The notes under the pieces: generated by a model
The model's database searches: none
What the model was told of the DNA's origin: nothing
What the model saw: the letters and a program-made list of their open reading frames with translations, nothing else
Position numbers and translations under genes: made by a program
Shown: positions 6,015-12,721 of the stretch, one piece after another
How positions within the stretch are numbered: the first letter of the stretch is position 1
Layout: each line of letters opens with the position of its first letter
Assembly (NCBI GenBank): GCA_019314005.1
Contig: JAFDAE010000032.1
Span: 1 to 12,721 of the forward strand
Direction of reading: 5' to 3'
DNA from: Deltaproteobacteria bacterium
GTDB lineage: Bacteria; Desulfobacterota; Desulfobacteria; C00003060; C00003106
DNA: 12,721 nucleotides

Positions 6015-6989
6015 ATGAGTTTTGAACATATCATAGGACAGGATCGGGCGGTTCGTTTTCTGACACGGGCATATGAAAAGAACAGAGTCCCTCATGCCTT
6101 ACTTTTTGCCGGGATTCCAGGGACAGGAAAACGAACAACCGCTCTTGCTCTTGCCCGGCTTTTGCAATGTCAGTCGGCAAAGGGAGCAGTTGCGTGCGGC
6201 ATCTGCCCTGCTTGCAAAAAGATCGATTCTGGCAATCATCCGGACATAGTTTTTATAGAGCCGTCGGGCTCTTTAATTAAGATCGGCCAGATTCGAACAC
6301 TACGAAACGAATTCGCGCTTAAGCCGTTTGAGGGGAACAAACGTGTCGCCATTATAACTGATGCCCATGCCATGAATTCCGAGGCGGCGAACACATTCCT
6401 CAAAATTTTGGAAGAGCCGCCAAAGGGTTCTTTTATGATATTGACTGCTCACCAGGTATCCGATCTTCTTCCTACAATTGTTTCAAGATGTCAACATATT
6501 GCATTTGCTCCGTTGTCGCCCGCATTGATCGCAGTAAAACTTGTGACAGATAGGAAGATTGATCGTCATGCTGCGGATATCGCGGCAGTTTGGGCTAACG
6601 GCAGTCTGGGAATGGCACTGAAAGCTGATGCAGTGAAAGTGGCGGAAGAACGGAATCAGCTGATTGAACGGTTTGAAACGCTCTCCCTGCACACGATGCA
6701 ATCTCTCCTGAATTTCGCAGAAAGTCTATCAAAGGACAAAGATAATTTGTTGAATAATTTAGAAGTGTTGAAGGTATGGCTTCGTGATATTCTTTTTGGC
6801 AAACTATGCCCGGAGAGGACCCTGAACAAAGACCTTATGGAAAAAATAAAGGAGATTTCAAAAGGGTATTCTGTATCGTCGCTGCTCAAAAAGATAAAAA
6901 TTGTGCAGGGAGCCCAGGTGGACGCACAAAAGGGCAGGAATCGTCGGTTGATCTTGGAAGTGATGTTGATAAGATTGTGTAGGGAGTAA
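6015..6989 (+). CDS. holB: DNA polymerase III delta-prime subunit
   Basis: Delta-prime is a clamp-loader subunit that helps load the sliding clamp onto primed DNA. The 324-residue protein has the AAA+ fold. It shows a P-loop GIPGTGKRT at 33-41; four cysteines C52, C61, C64 and C67 in the expected zinc module; a Walker B-like strand VAIITDAHAM at 111-120; the clamp-loader signature FLKILEEPP at about 128-136; and the SRC motif at 157-159. The ATG at 6015 is preferred to the TTG directly before it, with AAGGTGG about ten bases upstream. The intact P-loop and zinc module are shared with the gamma/tau subunit DnaX, but the short length and absence of a tau extension favour HolB. tmk, its frequent upstream partner, is absent here. 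It leads the holB-ricT-metG operon. Confidence 0.92.
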   Translation: MSFEHIIGQDRAVRFLTRAYEKNRVPHALLFAGIPGTGKRTTALALARLLQCQSAKGAVACGICPACKKIDSGNHPDIVFIEPSGSLIKIGQIRTLRNEFALKPFEGNKRVAIITDAHAMNSEAANTFLKILEEPPKGSFMILTAHQVSDLLPTIVSRCQHIAFAPLSPALIAVKLVTDRKIDRHAADIAAVWANGSLGMALKADAVKVAEERNQLIERFETLSLHTMQSLLNFAESLSKDKDNLLNNLEVLKVWLRDILFGKLCPERTLNKDLMEKIKEISKGYSVSSLLKKIKIVQGAQVDAQKGRNRRLILEVMLIRLCRE

Positions 6990-6996
6990 TGAGGAA

Positions 6997-7869
6997 ATGA
7001 AAAAAGTTGTTGGCATAAAGTTTAAACAAGAGGGGAAAACGTACGATTTTGATGCCGGTCCATATGTCCTTGATCGCGGGGATTACGTAATTGTAGAGAC
7101 AGAACGTGGACTCGGTTTTGGAACCGTGTATACCCCCTCCAAAGAAATAGATCTAAACAAGACCAGGAAAGATTTAAAGAAGATATTCCGTCCGGCCAAT
7201 GAAGACGACATAGGGCAGCATTTGCACAATCTGGAGGTTGAGAAAAGAGCTTATCAATCGTGCTTGCAATACATTAGAGAACTTAGCATTGTGATGAATT
7301 TGGTTGATGTGGAATGCCTCTTTGACGGGAGTAAAATCGTTTTTTATTTTACGGCTGACGGACGAGTCGACTTTCGCGAGCTGGTCAAAAAACTGGTTCA
7401 CGAGTTCAGCGTCCGTATTGAGATGCGCCAGGTCGGCGTCCGAAATAAAGCCAAGATGTGCGGAGGATTGGGAAGGTGCGGCAGGGAGATTTGTTGTGCT
7501 TCCTTTATAGATCAATTTTATCCGGTATCGGTCAAGATGGCAAAGATCCAAGCCCTCTCTTTGAACCCTACCAAGATTTCAGGAGCTTGTGGCAGGCTCA
7601 TGTGTTGTTTGGCATTCGAATATGATACATATTGTGAATTGAAAAATAAATTCCCCAATTGCGGCACAATAGTTCAGACAGAAAAAGGGAAGGGAAAGGT
7701 GGTTCGACAAGAATTGTTGCGGGGATTTGTTGGTGTTCAATTAGATGAAGGGACGGCGGCGGAATTTCCATTAAGCGAGATTAAAGAGGTAAAGCATATT
7801 CGAGGCCTAAAGAAAAAGCGTAGTCCTCGGAATAGGGCATTCAAAAGGGAAAAAGACAAGAGAAGATAG
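6997..7869 (+). CDS. ricT: PSP1-domain protein RicT (YaaT)
   Basis: RicT is the PSP1-domain member of the Ric (YaaT-YlbF-YmcA) complex, which in Bacillus carries iron-sulfur clusters and influences RNase Y-dependent RNA processing. Function in this lineage is not established. The 290-residue product has the conserved PSP1 core with VDFRELVKKLVHEF at about 124-137 and the cysteine-rich segment CGGLGRCGREICC (155-167) and CGRLMCC (198-204), with further cysteines at 213 and 222. These are candidate ligands for a 4Fe-4S cluster. The C-terminus (from about 272) is a basic Lys/Arg tail that could contact nucleic acid. It starts seven bases after holB ends, and the holB-ricT-metG order is common in many bacteria, so co-transcription is likely. 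The ribosome site is weak (GAGG very close to the ATG). Confidence 0.93.
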   Translation: MKKVVGIKFKQEGKTYDFDAGPYVLDRGDYVIVETERGLGFGTVYTPSKEIDLNKTRKDLKKIFRPANEDDIGQHLHNLEVEKRAYQSCLQYIRELSIVMNLVDVECLFDGSKIVFYFTADGRVDFRELVKKLVHEFSVRIEMRQVGVRNKAKMCGGLGRCGREICCASFIDQFYPVSVKMAKIQALSLNPTKISGACGRLMCCLAFEYDTYCELKNKFPNCGTIVQTEKGKGKVVRQELLRGFVGVQLDEGTAAEFPLSEIKEVKHIRGLKKKRSPRNRAFKREKDKRR

Positions 7870-7898
7870 TTAGCAGTATTATTTTGACCGGAGGGATT

Positions 7899-9815
7899 AT
7901 GTCTCAACCATTTTATATTACAACCCCTATCTACTATGTAAACTCAAAGCCCCATATCGGGCATGCATATTCTACGATTATTGCTGATACACTCAAACGA
8001 TTTTATCGAATGGCGGGAAGGGACACCTATTTCTTGACAGGAACTGACGAGCATGGAGACAAGGTGGTCAGAGCTGCTCAAGAATCAGGGATAAGCCCTA
8101 AGAGTTATGCTGATGAGATAAGCGACATATTCCGTGCTCTTTGGCCTGAACTCGCCATAGAGTATGATCAATTTATCCGTACCTCCTATCCCGAGCATCA
8201 GAAGGTGGTGCAATACGTATTGCAACGTGTGTATGACACCGGAGATATTTACTTTAGTGAATATGAAGGATTGTATTGCTTCGGGTGTGAACGATTCTAT
8301 ACAGAAAAAGAGCTGGTAGACGGAAAATGTCCGGATCATAAAACAGTGCCGGAGAAGATAGCGGAATCGAATTATTTTTTAAAGATGAGCAAGTACCAGG
8401 ATTGGCTCGTGAGCCATATAAAGAAGAATCCTGATTTTATAACTCCGGGGCGATATAGAAACGAAGTATTAGCGTTTCTCAAAGAGCCCTTAGAAGACCT
8501 TTGCATTTCAAGACCCAAGACCCGTCTTCAATGGGGGATCACACTCCCTTTTGATGACCAATATGTGGCATATGTCTGGTTCGACGCCCTGTTAAACTAC
8601 ATCTCCGCCCTTGGGTATCCGGATGGGGAACTTTTTAAGAGATACTGGCCTGTAGCGCATCATATTATTGCCAAGGACATATTAAAGCCCCACGCGATTT
8701 ACTGGCCTATCATGTTGAAGGCCGCAGGGATTCCTCTGTACAAACATTTGAAGGTGCATGGCTATTGGAATGTAGATGCGAGTAAGATGTCAAAAAGTAT
8801 AGGGAATGTAGTGGATCCTCTGCGTATAAAAAACACTTACGGAACCGATCCCTTCCGCTATTTTTTGGTCAGAGAGATGGCTTTTGGGCTTGATTCCAAT
8901 TTTAGTGAATCAGCTTTGGTGCAGCGGATTAATTCTGATCTTGCCAACGATTTGGGAAACCTGTTCAGTCGTAGTGTCAGCATGATCCATAAGTACTTTG
9001 GATGTGTTGTTCCAAGGCCGGCCTCAGGTGTGGAAACCGATCTTGATTCCGCCCTTGCCGAAGATGCTATCAGTATGGTTAAAGCTGCACAGAAGGATAT
9101 AGAAGGTTTTGCATTTCATAAGGGGCTGATGAGCATATGGGAGTTTATTAATAAACTCAATAAATACATAGATACGAACGCCCCTTGGTCTCTGGCAAAA
9201 GACAAAGGGGGCAGGGCCCGGCTTCAGACAGTAATGTATAACGTCATGGAAGGCCTCAGAATTGTTTGCGGGATGATTTTTCCCTTTATGCCGGAGACTT
9301 CACAGAAGATGCGAAAATATTTTGGTCTTGATCCGGATAGAATATTTACTCTTTCCGATCTTGCTGAATGGGGTGGTTTGAAGCCTGGCGTGGTGCTCCC
9401 CAAGGCGATCGCATTGTTCCCCAGAGTGGATGTGGAAAAAGGGGGTAAAAAGATCTCTTTTAAAAAAGGGAGAGACGTTTCTCTTGCGTTGAAACCGGAG
9501 ATCGAGTTCAAGGATTTTGAGACATTGGACCTTCGAGCGGGAATTGTGCTTGAGGCCGAAACTGTTCCTAATTCTAAAAAGTTGTTGAAACTAAAAGTCG
9601 ATATTGGAGAAGAACGCCAGATAGTAGCGGGTATAGGCGCCAGTTATGCTCCGGCTGACCTGATAGGTAAGAAGGTGATAGTTGTCGCAAACCTGAAACC
9701 GACAAAATTGATGGGAGTCCTTTCCCAGGGAATGATACTAGCTGCTGTGTCCCCAAAACGATGTTATGTTCCGATTGTTCAGGGGGATGTTACGCCGGGA
9801 ACAAAGATAAGTTAA
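7899..9815 (+). CDS. metG: Methionyl-tRNA synthetase
   Basis: MetG charges tRNA-Met with methionine. The 638-residue protein shows the class I signatures HIGH at 19-22 and KMSKS at 296-300. It has a single zinc knuckle with C127, C130, C144 and H147 in the connective insertion, and a C-terminal tRNA-binding OB domain (about 534-638) with DFETLDLRAG, IVAGIG and GVLSQGMILAA. This tethered Trbp111-type domain is usual for dimeric bacterial MetG. In the catalytic domain KDILKPHAIYWP carries Pro where relatives more often have Phe, a small deviation. The ATG at 7899 is chosen because GGAGGG stands four bases upstream and the N-terminus MSQPFYITTPIYY is canonical; an in-frame TTG at 7884 has less support. 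It follows ricT after 29 bases and ends the plus-strand operon, convergent with rho. Confidence 0.97.
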   Translation: MSQPFYITTPIYYVNSKPHIGHAYSTIIADTLKRFYRMAGRDTYFLTGTDEHGDKVVRAAQESGISPKSYADEISDIFRALWPELAIEYDQFIRTSYPEHQKVVQYVLQRVYDTGDIYFSEYEGLYCFGCERFYTEKELVDGKCPDHKTVPEKIAESNYFLKMSKYQDWLVSHIKKNPDFITPGRYRNEVLAFLKEPLEDLCISRPKTRLQWGITLPFDDQYVAYVWFDALLNYISALGYPDGELFKRYWPVAHHIIAKDILKPHAIYWPIMLKAAGIPLYKHLKVHGYWNVDASKMSKSIGNVVDPLRIKNTYGTDPFRYFLVREMAFGLDSNFSESALVQRINSDLANDLGNLFSRSVSMIHKYFGCVVPRPASGVETDLDSALAEDAISMVKAAQKDIEGFAFHKGLMSIWEFINKLNKYIDTNAPWSLAKDKGGRARLQTVMYNVMEGLRIVCGMIFPFMPETSQKMRKYFGLDPDRIFTLSDLAEWGGLKPGVVLPKAIALFPRVDVEKGGKKISFKKGRDVSLALKPEIEFKDFETLDLRAGIVLEAETVPNSKKLLKLKVDIGEERQIVAGIGASYAPADLIGKKVIVVANLKPTKLMGVLSQGMILAAVSPKRCYVPIVQGDVTPGTKIS

Positions 9816-9876
9816 GAGAGGCAATTTCAAAACATCCTCTTTTGCCTCCCGCCACCGGCGGGACGTCAGGCTCAGA
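9816..9876. terminator. Convergent metG/rho spacer with stem-loops
   Basis: This 61-bp gap between the stops of metG and rho contains GAGGCAA (9818-9824) facing TTGCCTC (9842-9848), and immediately next to it CCCGCC (9848-9853), loop ACC, GGCGGG (9857-9862). Neither stem is followed by a clear T-tract on either strand, so a classical intrinsic terminator is not shown. Parts of it (TTTCAAAAC-TCC-CTTTT and GTCAGGCTCA near 9826-9874) resemble the left MITE copy at 11338-11380, so the stems may derive from an old element. Bidirectional transcript ending is an inference from position. Confidence 0.4.
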
Positions 9877-11130
9877 TTATAACCGATGGCTCATAGAATC
9901 TAGAAACTCCTGATTATCTTTTGTCCCTTTCATCTTGTCCAGCATAAACTCCATAGTGTCAATCGGATTAAGCGGCGAGAGCAACTTACGCAGAATCCAG
10001 ACTCGATTGAGAGTCTCAGGATCAAGGAGAAGTTCTTCTTTACGTGTACCGGACCGGTTGATGTCTATCGCAGGGAAGACTCTCTTGTCTGAAAGTTTCC
10101 GATCCAAATGTATTTCCATATTACCCGTACCCTTAAATTCCTCAAATATGACTTCATCCATCCGACTGCCGGTATCAACAAGGGCTGTTGCAATGATGGT
10201 GAGACTACCGCCTTCTTCCATATTGCGGGCCGCGCCAAAGAATCTCTTGGGTCGGTGGAGGGCATTGGAGTCGACCCCGCCGGAAAGGATTTTGCCGCTT
10301 GGGGGCACAACAGTATTGTAGGCACGTGCCAAGCGTGTGATACTGTCCAGAAGTATAACCACGTCTTTTTTATGTTCAACAAGGCGCTTTGCTTTTTCAA
10401 TGACCATTTCGGCCACCTGCACATGCCTTTGTGGGGGTTCATCGAATGTGGAACTTACAACCTCTGCATCGACTGAACGAGCCATGTCGGTTACTTCTTC
10501 CGGACGTTCATCAATAAGGAGTACTATTAGCATGGCATCCTTGTGATTGTTTGTTATGCTGTTGGCAATATCCTGCAAAAGCATGGTCTTGCCGGTTCTT
10601 GGAGCAGAAACAATCAGTCCACGCTGTCCGAATCCTATTGGTGTCATCATATCCATTATTCTCACGCAATAGTTGTCTGGTTTTCTTTCGAGTATGATCC
10701 TTTTTTCCGGATATAGTGGTGTTAAGTTGTCAAACAGGATTTTATCTCTGGATGCCTCCGGATCTCCAAAATTAACGGCTTCTACCTTAAGAAGGGCAAA
10801 GTATCGTTCCCCCTCTTTGGGCGGACGAATTTGACCGGCTACTGTGTCGCCGGTGCGAAGGTTGAACCTTCGGATTTGGGACGGGGAGACATAAATATCG
10901 TCTGGTCCCGGAAGATAGTTATAATCCGGAGCGCGAAGAAACCCAAAGCCGTCCGGCAGCGTTTCCAGCACACCCAGCCCGTAGATCGAACCATTTCTTT
11001 CAGTTTGTGCCTGGAGGAGGGCGAAGATCAAGTCTTGCTTTCTTAGTCCGGATGCCCCTTCAATTTTAAAGGACTTGGCCAGAGCGGTCAATTCATTGAT
11101 CTTTTTTTCCTTTAGGTCCTGTAAATTCAT
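9877..11130 (-). CDS. rho: Transcription termination factor Rho
   Basis: Rho is a hexameric RNA-dependent ATPase and helicase that ends transcription. The 417-residue product has the N-terminal helical Rho-N domain (about 1-45), the RNA-binding cold-shock-like domain (about 48-120, with [17 protein letters not shown]), and the ATPase core. The core shows Walker A APRTGKT at 176-182, Walker B LIVLLIDE at 201-208, [11 protein letters not shown] at 262-272, the Q-loop around 276-291 and the R-loop near [11 protein letters not shown]. Length is normal with no large insertion. The ATG at 11128-11130 is preferred because an AAGGA lies seven bases upstream and the protein then starts in the usual way; an upstream in-frame extension to 11184 lacks a ribosome site. 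Its promoter must lie in the repeat-rich gap to coaE. The expected neighbour rpmE is about 6 kb away. Confidence 0.97.
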   Translation of the reverse strand: MNLQDLKEKKINELTALAKSFKIEGASGLRKQDLIFALLQAQTERNGSIYGLGVLETLPDGFGFLRAPDYNYLPGPDDIYVSPSQIRRFNLRTGDTVAGQIRPPKEGERYFALLKVEAVNFGDPEASRDKILFDNLTPLYPEKRIILERKPDNYCVRIMDMMTPIGFGQRGLIVSAPRTGKTMLLQDIANSITNNHKDAMLIVLLIDERPEEVTDMARSVDAEVVSSTFDEPPQRHVQVAEMVIEKAKRLVEHKKDVVILLDSITRLARAYNTVVPPSGKILSGGVDSNALHRPKRFFGAARNMEEGGSLTIIATALVDTGSRMDEVIFEEFKGTGNMEIHLDRKLSDKRVFPAIDINRSGTRKEELLLDPETLNRVWILRKLLSPLNPIDTMEFMLDKMKGTKDNQEFLDSMSHRL

Positions 11131-11181
11131 ACGATTTTCCTTTTTGTACATGAGGTTTTTGTAAATAGTCAGGTACCTTGC

Positions 11182-11205
11182 CACAAAGACACCAAGGCAC
11201 GAAGA
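11182..11205. repeat. 8-bp-period repeat (CACAAAGA type)
   Basis: Three adjacent 8-bp units, CACAAAGA, CACCAAGG and CACGAAGA, lie in the rho leader. Short arrays like this are common in intergenic DNA of several environmental bacteria, and a related CGCAAAG-type motif occurs near 5810. The unit length differs from the 7-bp arrays elsewhere in the window. Confidence 0.7.
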
Positions 11206-11330
11206 TTATGAATTATTTTTGCAATGTAATTTTCTTGTTCAGATAACTATATTAAAATTCAGGAGGCAATTGCCATGCTCGAACCCGAAGGGCGAGTGCG
11301 GGAGCCGCCTGAAACAAATAATAGACTTAT

Positions 11331-11473
11331 GAGCCAGTTTCAAAACGTCCCCTTTTACCCAATCTCTGCGTCAGGCTCAAATTCTAATCCTCGAAATACA
11401 TCAAGTATTCCTGTGGTTAGAATTTTCACCTTCCTTGACCTTGGGACAAAATTGAACATTTTGAAACTGGCTC
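11331..11473. mobile_element. MITE-like element, copy A, with 4-bp target duplication
   Basis: The 143-bp segment is bounded by perfect 15-bp inverted repeats GAGCCAGTTTCAAAA (11331-11345) and TTTTGAAACTGGCTC (11459-11473). It is flanked on both sides by TTAT (11327-11330 and 11474-11477), a good target-site duplication. Its core, 11379-11426, is a 48-base imperfect hairpin (AAATTCTAA... to ...TTAGAATTTT). It lacks any transposase frame, so it would be a non-autonomous element. A plus-strand open frame crossing it is not a gene. Confidence 0.82.
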
Positions 11474-11558
11474 TTATTAAAAACGTCTTAGACAAAACGA
11501 AAAGAAATTTAGGTAGCAGTCCGTTTACAAAGATCCTTGCCTCGATGAGATCAACAGA

Positions 11559-11707
11559 TGCAAAACGTGACATTATGAGCGCTAACGCTTCACTTCGTGC
11601 TTGTCAGACAAGGAAGACGAAAATTTTAACCGGAGGAATACATAATGTATTTCGAGAATTAAAATTTGAAGACTGACGCCGCATTACGGAAAAATGGCAG
11701 TTTTGCA
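11559..11707. mobile_element. MITE-like element, copy B, inverted and diverged
   Basis: About 149 bp bounded by TGCAAAAC (11559-11566) and GTTTTGCA (11700-11707). Its 48-base core at 11620-11667, read on the minus strand, aligns over its whole length with the copy A core with about eight differences and no gaps. The flanking parts also align (TTT(G)CAAAAC, GCGTCAG, TCTTCCTTG). It is therefore a second member of the same family in opposite orientation. No clear target duplication is seen. It includes the 24-bp sequence at 11577-11600 that is shared with 2530-2553. The remaining parts of the 11131-11790 interval show no gene. Confidence 0.75.
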
Positions 11708-11790
11708 AAGGTCTCGTGTTATGACTTGGAATAAGTTAGAACTTATGAATTCCCCATTTGGTAGGTATCCATTACGTACAATTAATCCTT

Positions 11791-12414
11791 TTATATCATA
11801 ACCCGTTCTCTGTCAAGGCCTTTCGACAGTTTTTCATATATCTCTAGCACTATTTTTGACAAATTTTCCTTGGTCCCACTGTTTTTGATTATGAAATCGG
11901 CATATTTCCTTTTTTCTTTAGTAGATAGTTGTATATCTAAAAGGGCCTTTACACTCTTAGCGGAAACATTGTCCCTCTTTATTAAACGTTGTATCTGTTG
12001 AGAGGGGGTGGCGGTCACGAGGATAACCACATCAAAGAAATCTTGAAGGCCGCATTCGAACAGAAGGGGAACTTCCGTCACGAGGAGTCCACCGGGAGAA
12101 GTCTTTTCTAAGACCTTCATCTGTTGTTTCATATTATGCAGGATTTCAGGATGTGTTAATTTTTCCAGAGCCTTGCGTGCGCCGGGATCGATCAGTATGA
12201 TTTCGCGGAGCTTGCGGCGGTTTATAGAATCATCCGGTTCCAGGATTTTCTTCCCAAAGTAGTCTACGACTTGCTGCCAGCAATCGGTATGCGGCCGCAC
12301 CACCTCCCGTGATATCATGTCGAGGTTAATTGCGTGGGCCCCCAATTTTTTGAATTCAGCGCATACAATACTCTTCCCAGAGCCTGCACCGCCTGTGACA
12401 GCTATTTTTAGCAT
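11791..12414 (-). CDS. coaE: Dephospho-CoA kinase
   Basis: CoaE phosphorylates the ribose 3'-hydroxyl of dephospho-CoA, the last step of coenzyme A synthesis, in the cytosol. The 207-residue protein has the P-loop GGAGSGKS at 8-15, the NLDMISREVV segment at about 30-39 (aspartate D32 in the usual acidic position), the lid and CoA-domain signature LTHPEIL, and VTEVPLLFECGL for substrate binding. Length is normal. The ATG at 12412-12414 gives the standard start MLKIAVTGGAGSGKS; an in-frame GTG at 12430-12432 would add six residues and has no better ribosome site. It lies between rluD and rho on the same strand, an arrangement I regard as common in Desulfobacterota (inference). Confidence 0.96.
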   Translation of the reverse strand: MLKIAVTGGAGSGKSIVCAEFKKLGAHAINLDMISREVVRPHTDCWQQVVDYFGKKILEPDDSINRRKLREIILIDPGARKALEKLTHPEILHNMKQQMKVLEKTSPGGLLVTEVPLLFECGLQDFFDVVILVTATPSQQIQRLIKRDNVSAKSVKALLDIQLSTKEKRKYADFIIKNSGTKENLSKIVLEIYEKLSKGLDRERVMI

Positions 12415-12444
12415 TGTAGGGTCTCTATGCACATGAAATGCCGG

Positions 12445-12522
12445 GTTGCGTGTTACGAGTTGCGGGTTGAATGTTGAAAAAAAACTTAACTCGAAACTCG
12501 AAACTCGTAACTCGCAACGAGT
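12445..12522. repeat. 7-bp-period inverted array between rluD and coaE
   Basis: Five 7-bp units GTTGCGT, GTTACGA, GTTGCGG, GTTGAAT, GTTGAAA run from 12445 to 12479. After eight bases, units AACTCGA, AACTCGA, AACTCGT, AACTCGC and AACGAGT run from 12488 to 12522. The second array is a near reverse complement of the first, so about 30 bp can pair with scattered mismatches. The rest of the gap (12523-12573) has a small hairpin CCAATA (12533-12538)/TATTGG (12545-12550) and the motif TGAGCGAAGCGAA at 12554-12566. Confidence 0.85.
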
Positions 12523-12573
12523 TCTACGTATTCCAATATTCCATTATTGGGGATGAGCGAAGCGAACCAGGTT

Positions 12574-12721
12574 CTACTTTTTATAGCCCTTCAAAGCCTT
12601 CAGAAGGTTTTCCATATCCTCTGGAAGTGGGGCTTCAACAGAAACCTTTTCCTTTGTTCTCGGATGGTTGAATGATAATTTCCATGCGTGCAGCATCTGC
12701 CTGCGGACATTTCTAAGAAGC
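12574..12721 (-). CDS. RluD-type pseudouridine synthase, C-terminal fragment
   Basis: The window edge cuts this minus-strand gene; 48 complete C-terminal codons and a TAG stop (12574-12576) are visible. The sequence LLRNVRRQMLHAWKLSFNHPRT followed by KEKVSVEAPLPEDMENLLKALKGYKK matches the end of RluA/RluD-family 23S rRNA pseudouridine synthases. Typical are the RQxLHAW-L-F-HP motif and the VEAPLPxDM near the terminus. The catalytic aspartate and S4 domain would lie outside the window, so RluD rather than another family member cannot be fixed. It is upstream of coaE on the same strand. Confidence 0.9.
   Translation of the reverse strand, partial: LLRNVRRQMLHAWKLSFNHPRTKEKVSVEAPLPEDMENLLKALKGYKK

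Noticed and set aside
9848..9862. Classical Rho-independent terminator after metG
   Set aside because: The stem CCCGCC-ACC-GGCGGG is strong but no T-tract follows on either strand.
11275..11676. A 133-codon plus-strand open frame between rho and coaE
   Set aside because: It is built from the two inverted MITE-like copies and the spacer between them, has no recognisable protein motif, and its sequence is explained by the repeats.

Overview
The window holds a block of conserved bacterial housekeeping genes plus a small flagellar/regulatory insertion, separated by intergenic regions rich in repeats. No plasmid, phage, CRISPR, tRNA or rRNA signal was seen. Base composition looks moderate (neither AT- nor GC-extreme by eye). 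The minus-strand order rluD (partial) - coaE - rho // rpmE - DUF1385 - prfA - prmC, together with a small phasin-like coiled-coil protein, a response regulator with a SHOCT-like tail and heptamer-type intergenic repeats, suggests a Desulfobacterota (former Deltaproteobacteria) chromosome. That assignment is inference from gene order and family membership, not from a marker-gene search.

Layout. Positions 1-120 are the 3' end of an unidentified plus-strand gene, whose stop codon lies in a 7-bp tandem array. Positions 209-3814 are a minus-strand translation cluster: rpmE (ribosomal protein L31), a DUF1385/YqhQ-type membrane protein, prfA (release factor 1) and prmC (the methyltransferase that modifies the GGQ glutamine of release factors). 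A near-124-bp element with 25-bp perfect inverted ends sits exactly between prfA and prmC, and a heptamer-repeat region separates prfA from DUF1385. Positions 3815-4411 are a divergent intergenic region with a probable rpmE promoter, a 159-bp MITE-like palindrome and a sigma-28-like (FliA) promoter. This promoter precedes a two-gene plus-strand unit, flaG and a response regulator (4412-5479). The response regulator overlaps the 3' end of the convergent phasin-like gene (5466-5771) by 14 bp. Positions 6015-9815 are a plus-strand operon, holB - ricT - metG. From 9877 the minus strand resumes with rho, then a roughly 660-bp noncoding stretch carrying two inverted, diverged copies of one MITE-like family, then coaE, a further heptamer array that can fold on itself, and the C-terminus of an RluD-type pseudouridine synthase at the window edge.

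Functional links. prfA/prmC form an enzyme-substrate pair; rpmE, metG and rluD serve translation; holB serves replication; rho serves termination; coaE completes coenzyme A synthesis. The 3.8-9.8 kb plus-strand genes interrupt the rho-rpmE linkage that I would expect in related genomes (inference).

The most interesting non-genic content is the set of small palindromic elements: one between prfA and prmC, one upstream of flaG, and two between rho and coaE. There are also three intergenic arrays with the same 7-bp period but different unit sequences, each with a counterpart in opposite orientation. No obviously new multi-gene system is visible. The best candidates for undescribed biology are these elements, their placement at operon joints, and the FlaG/response-regulator pair.
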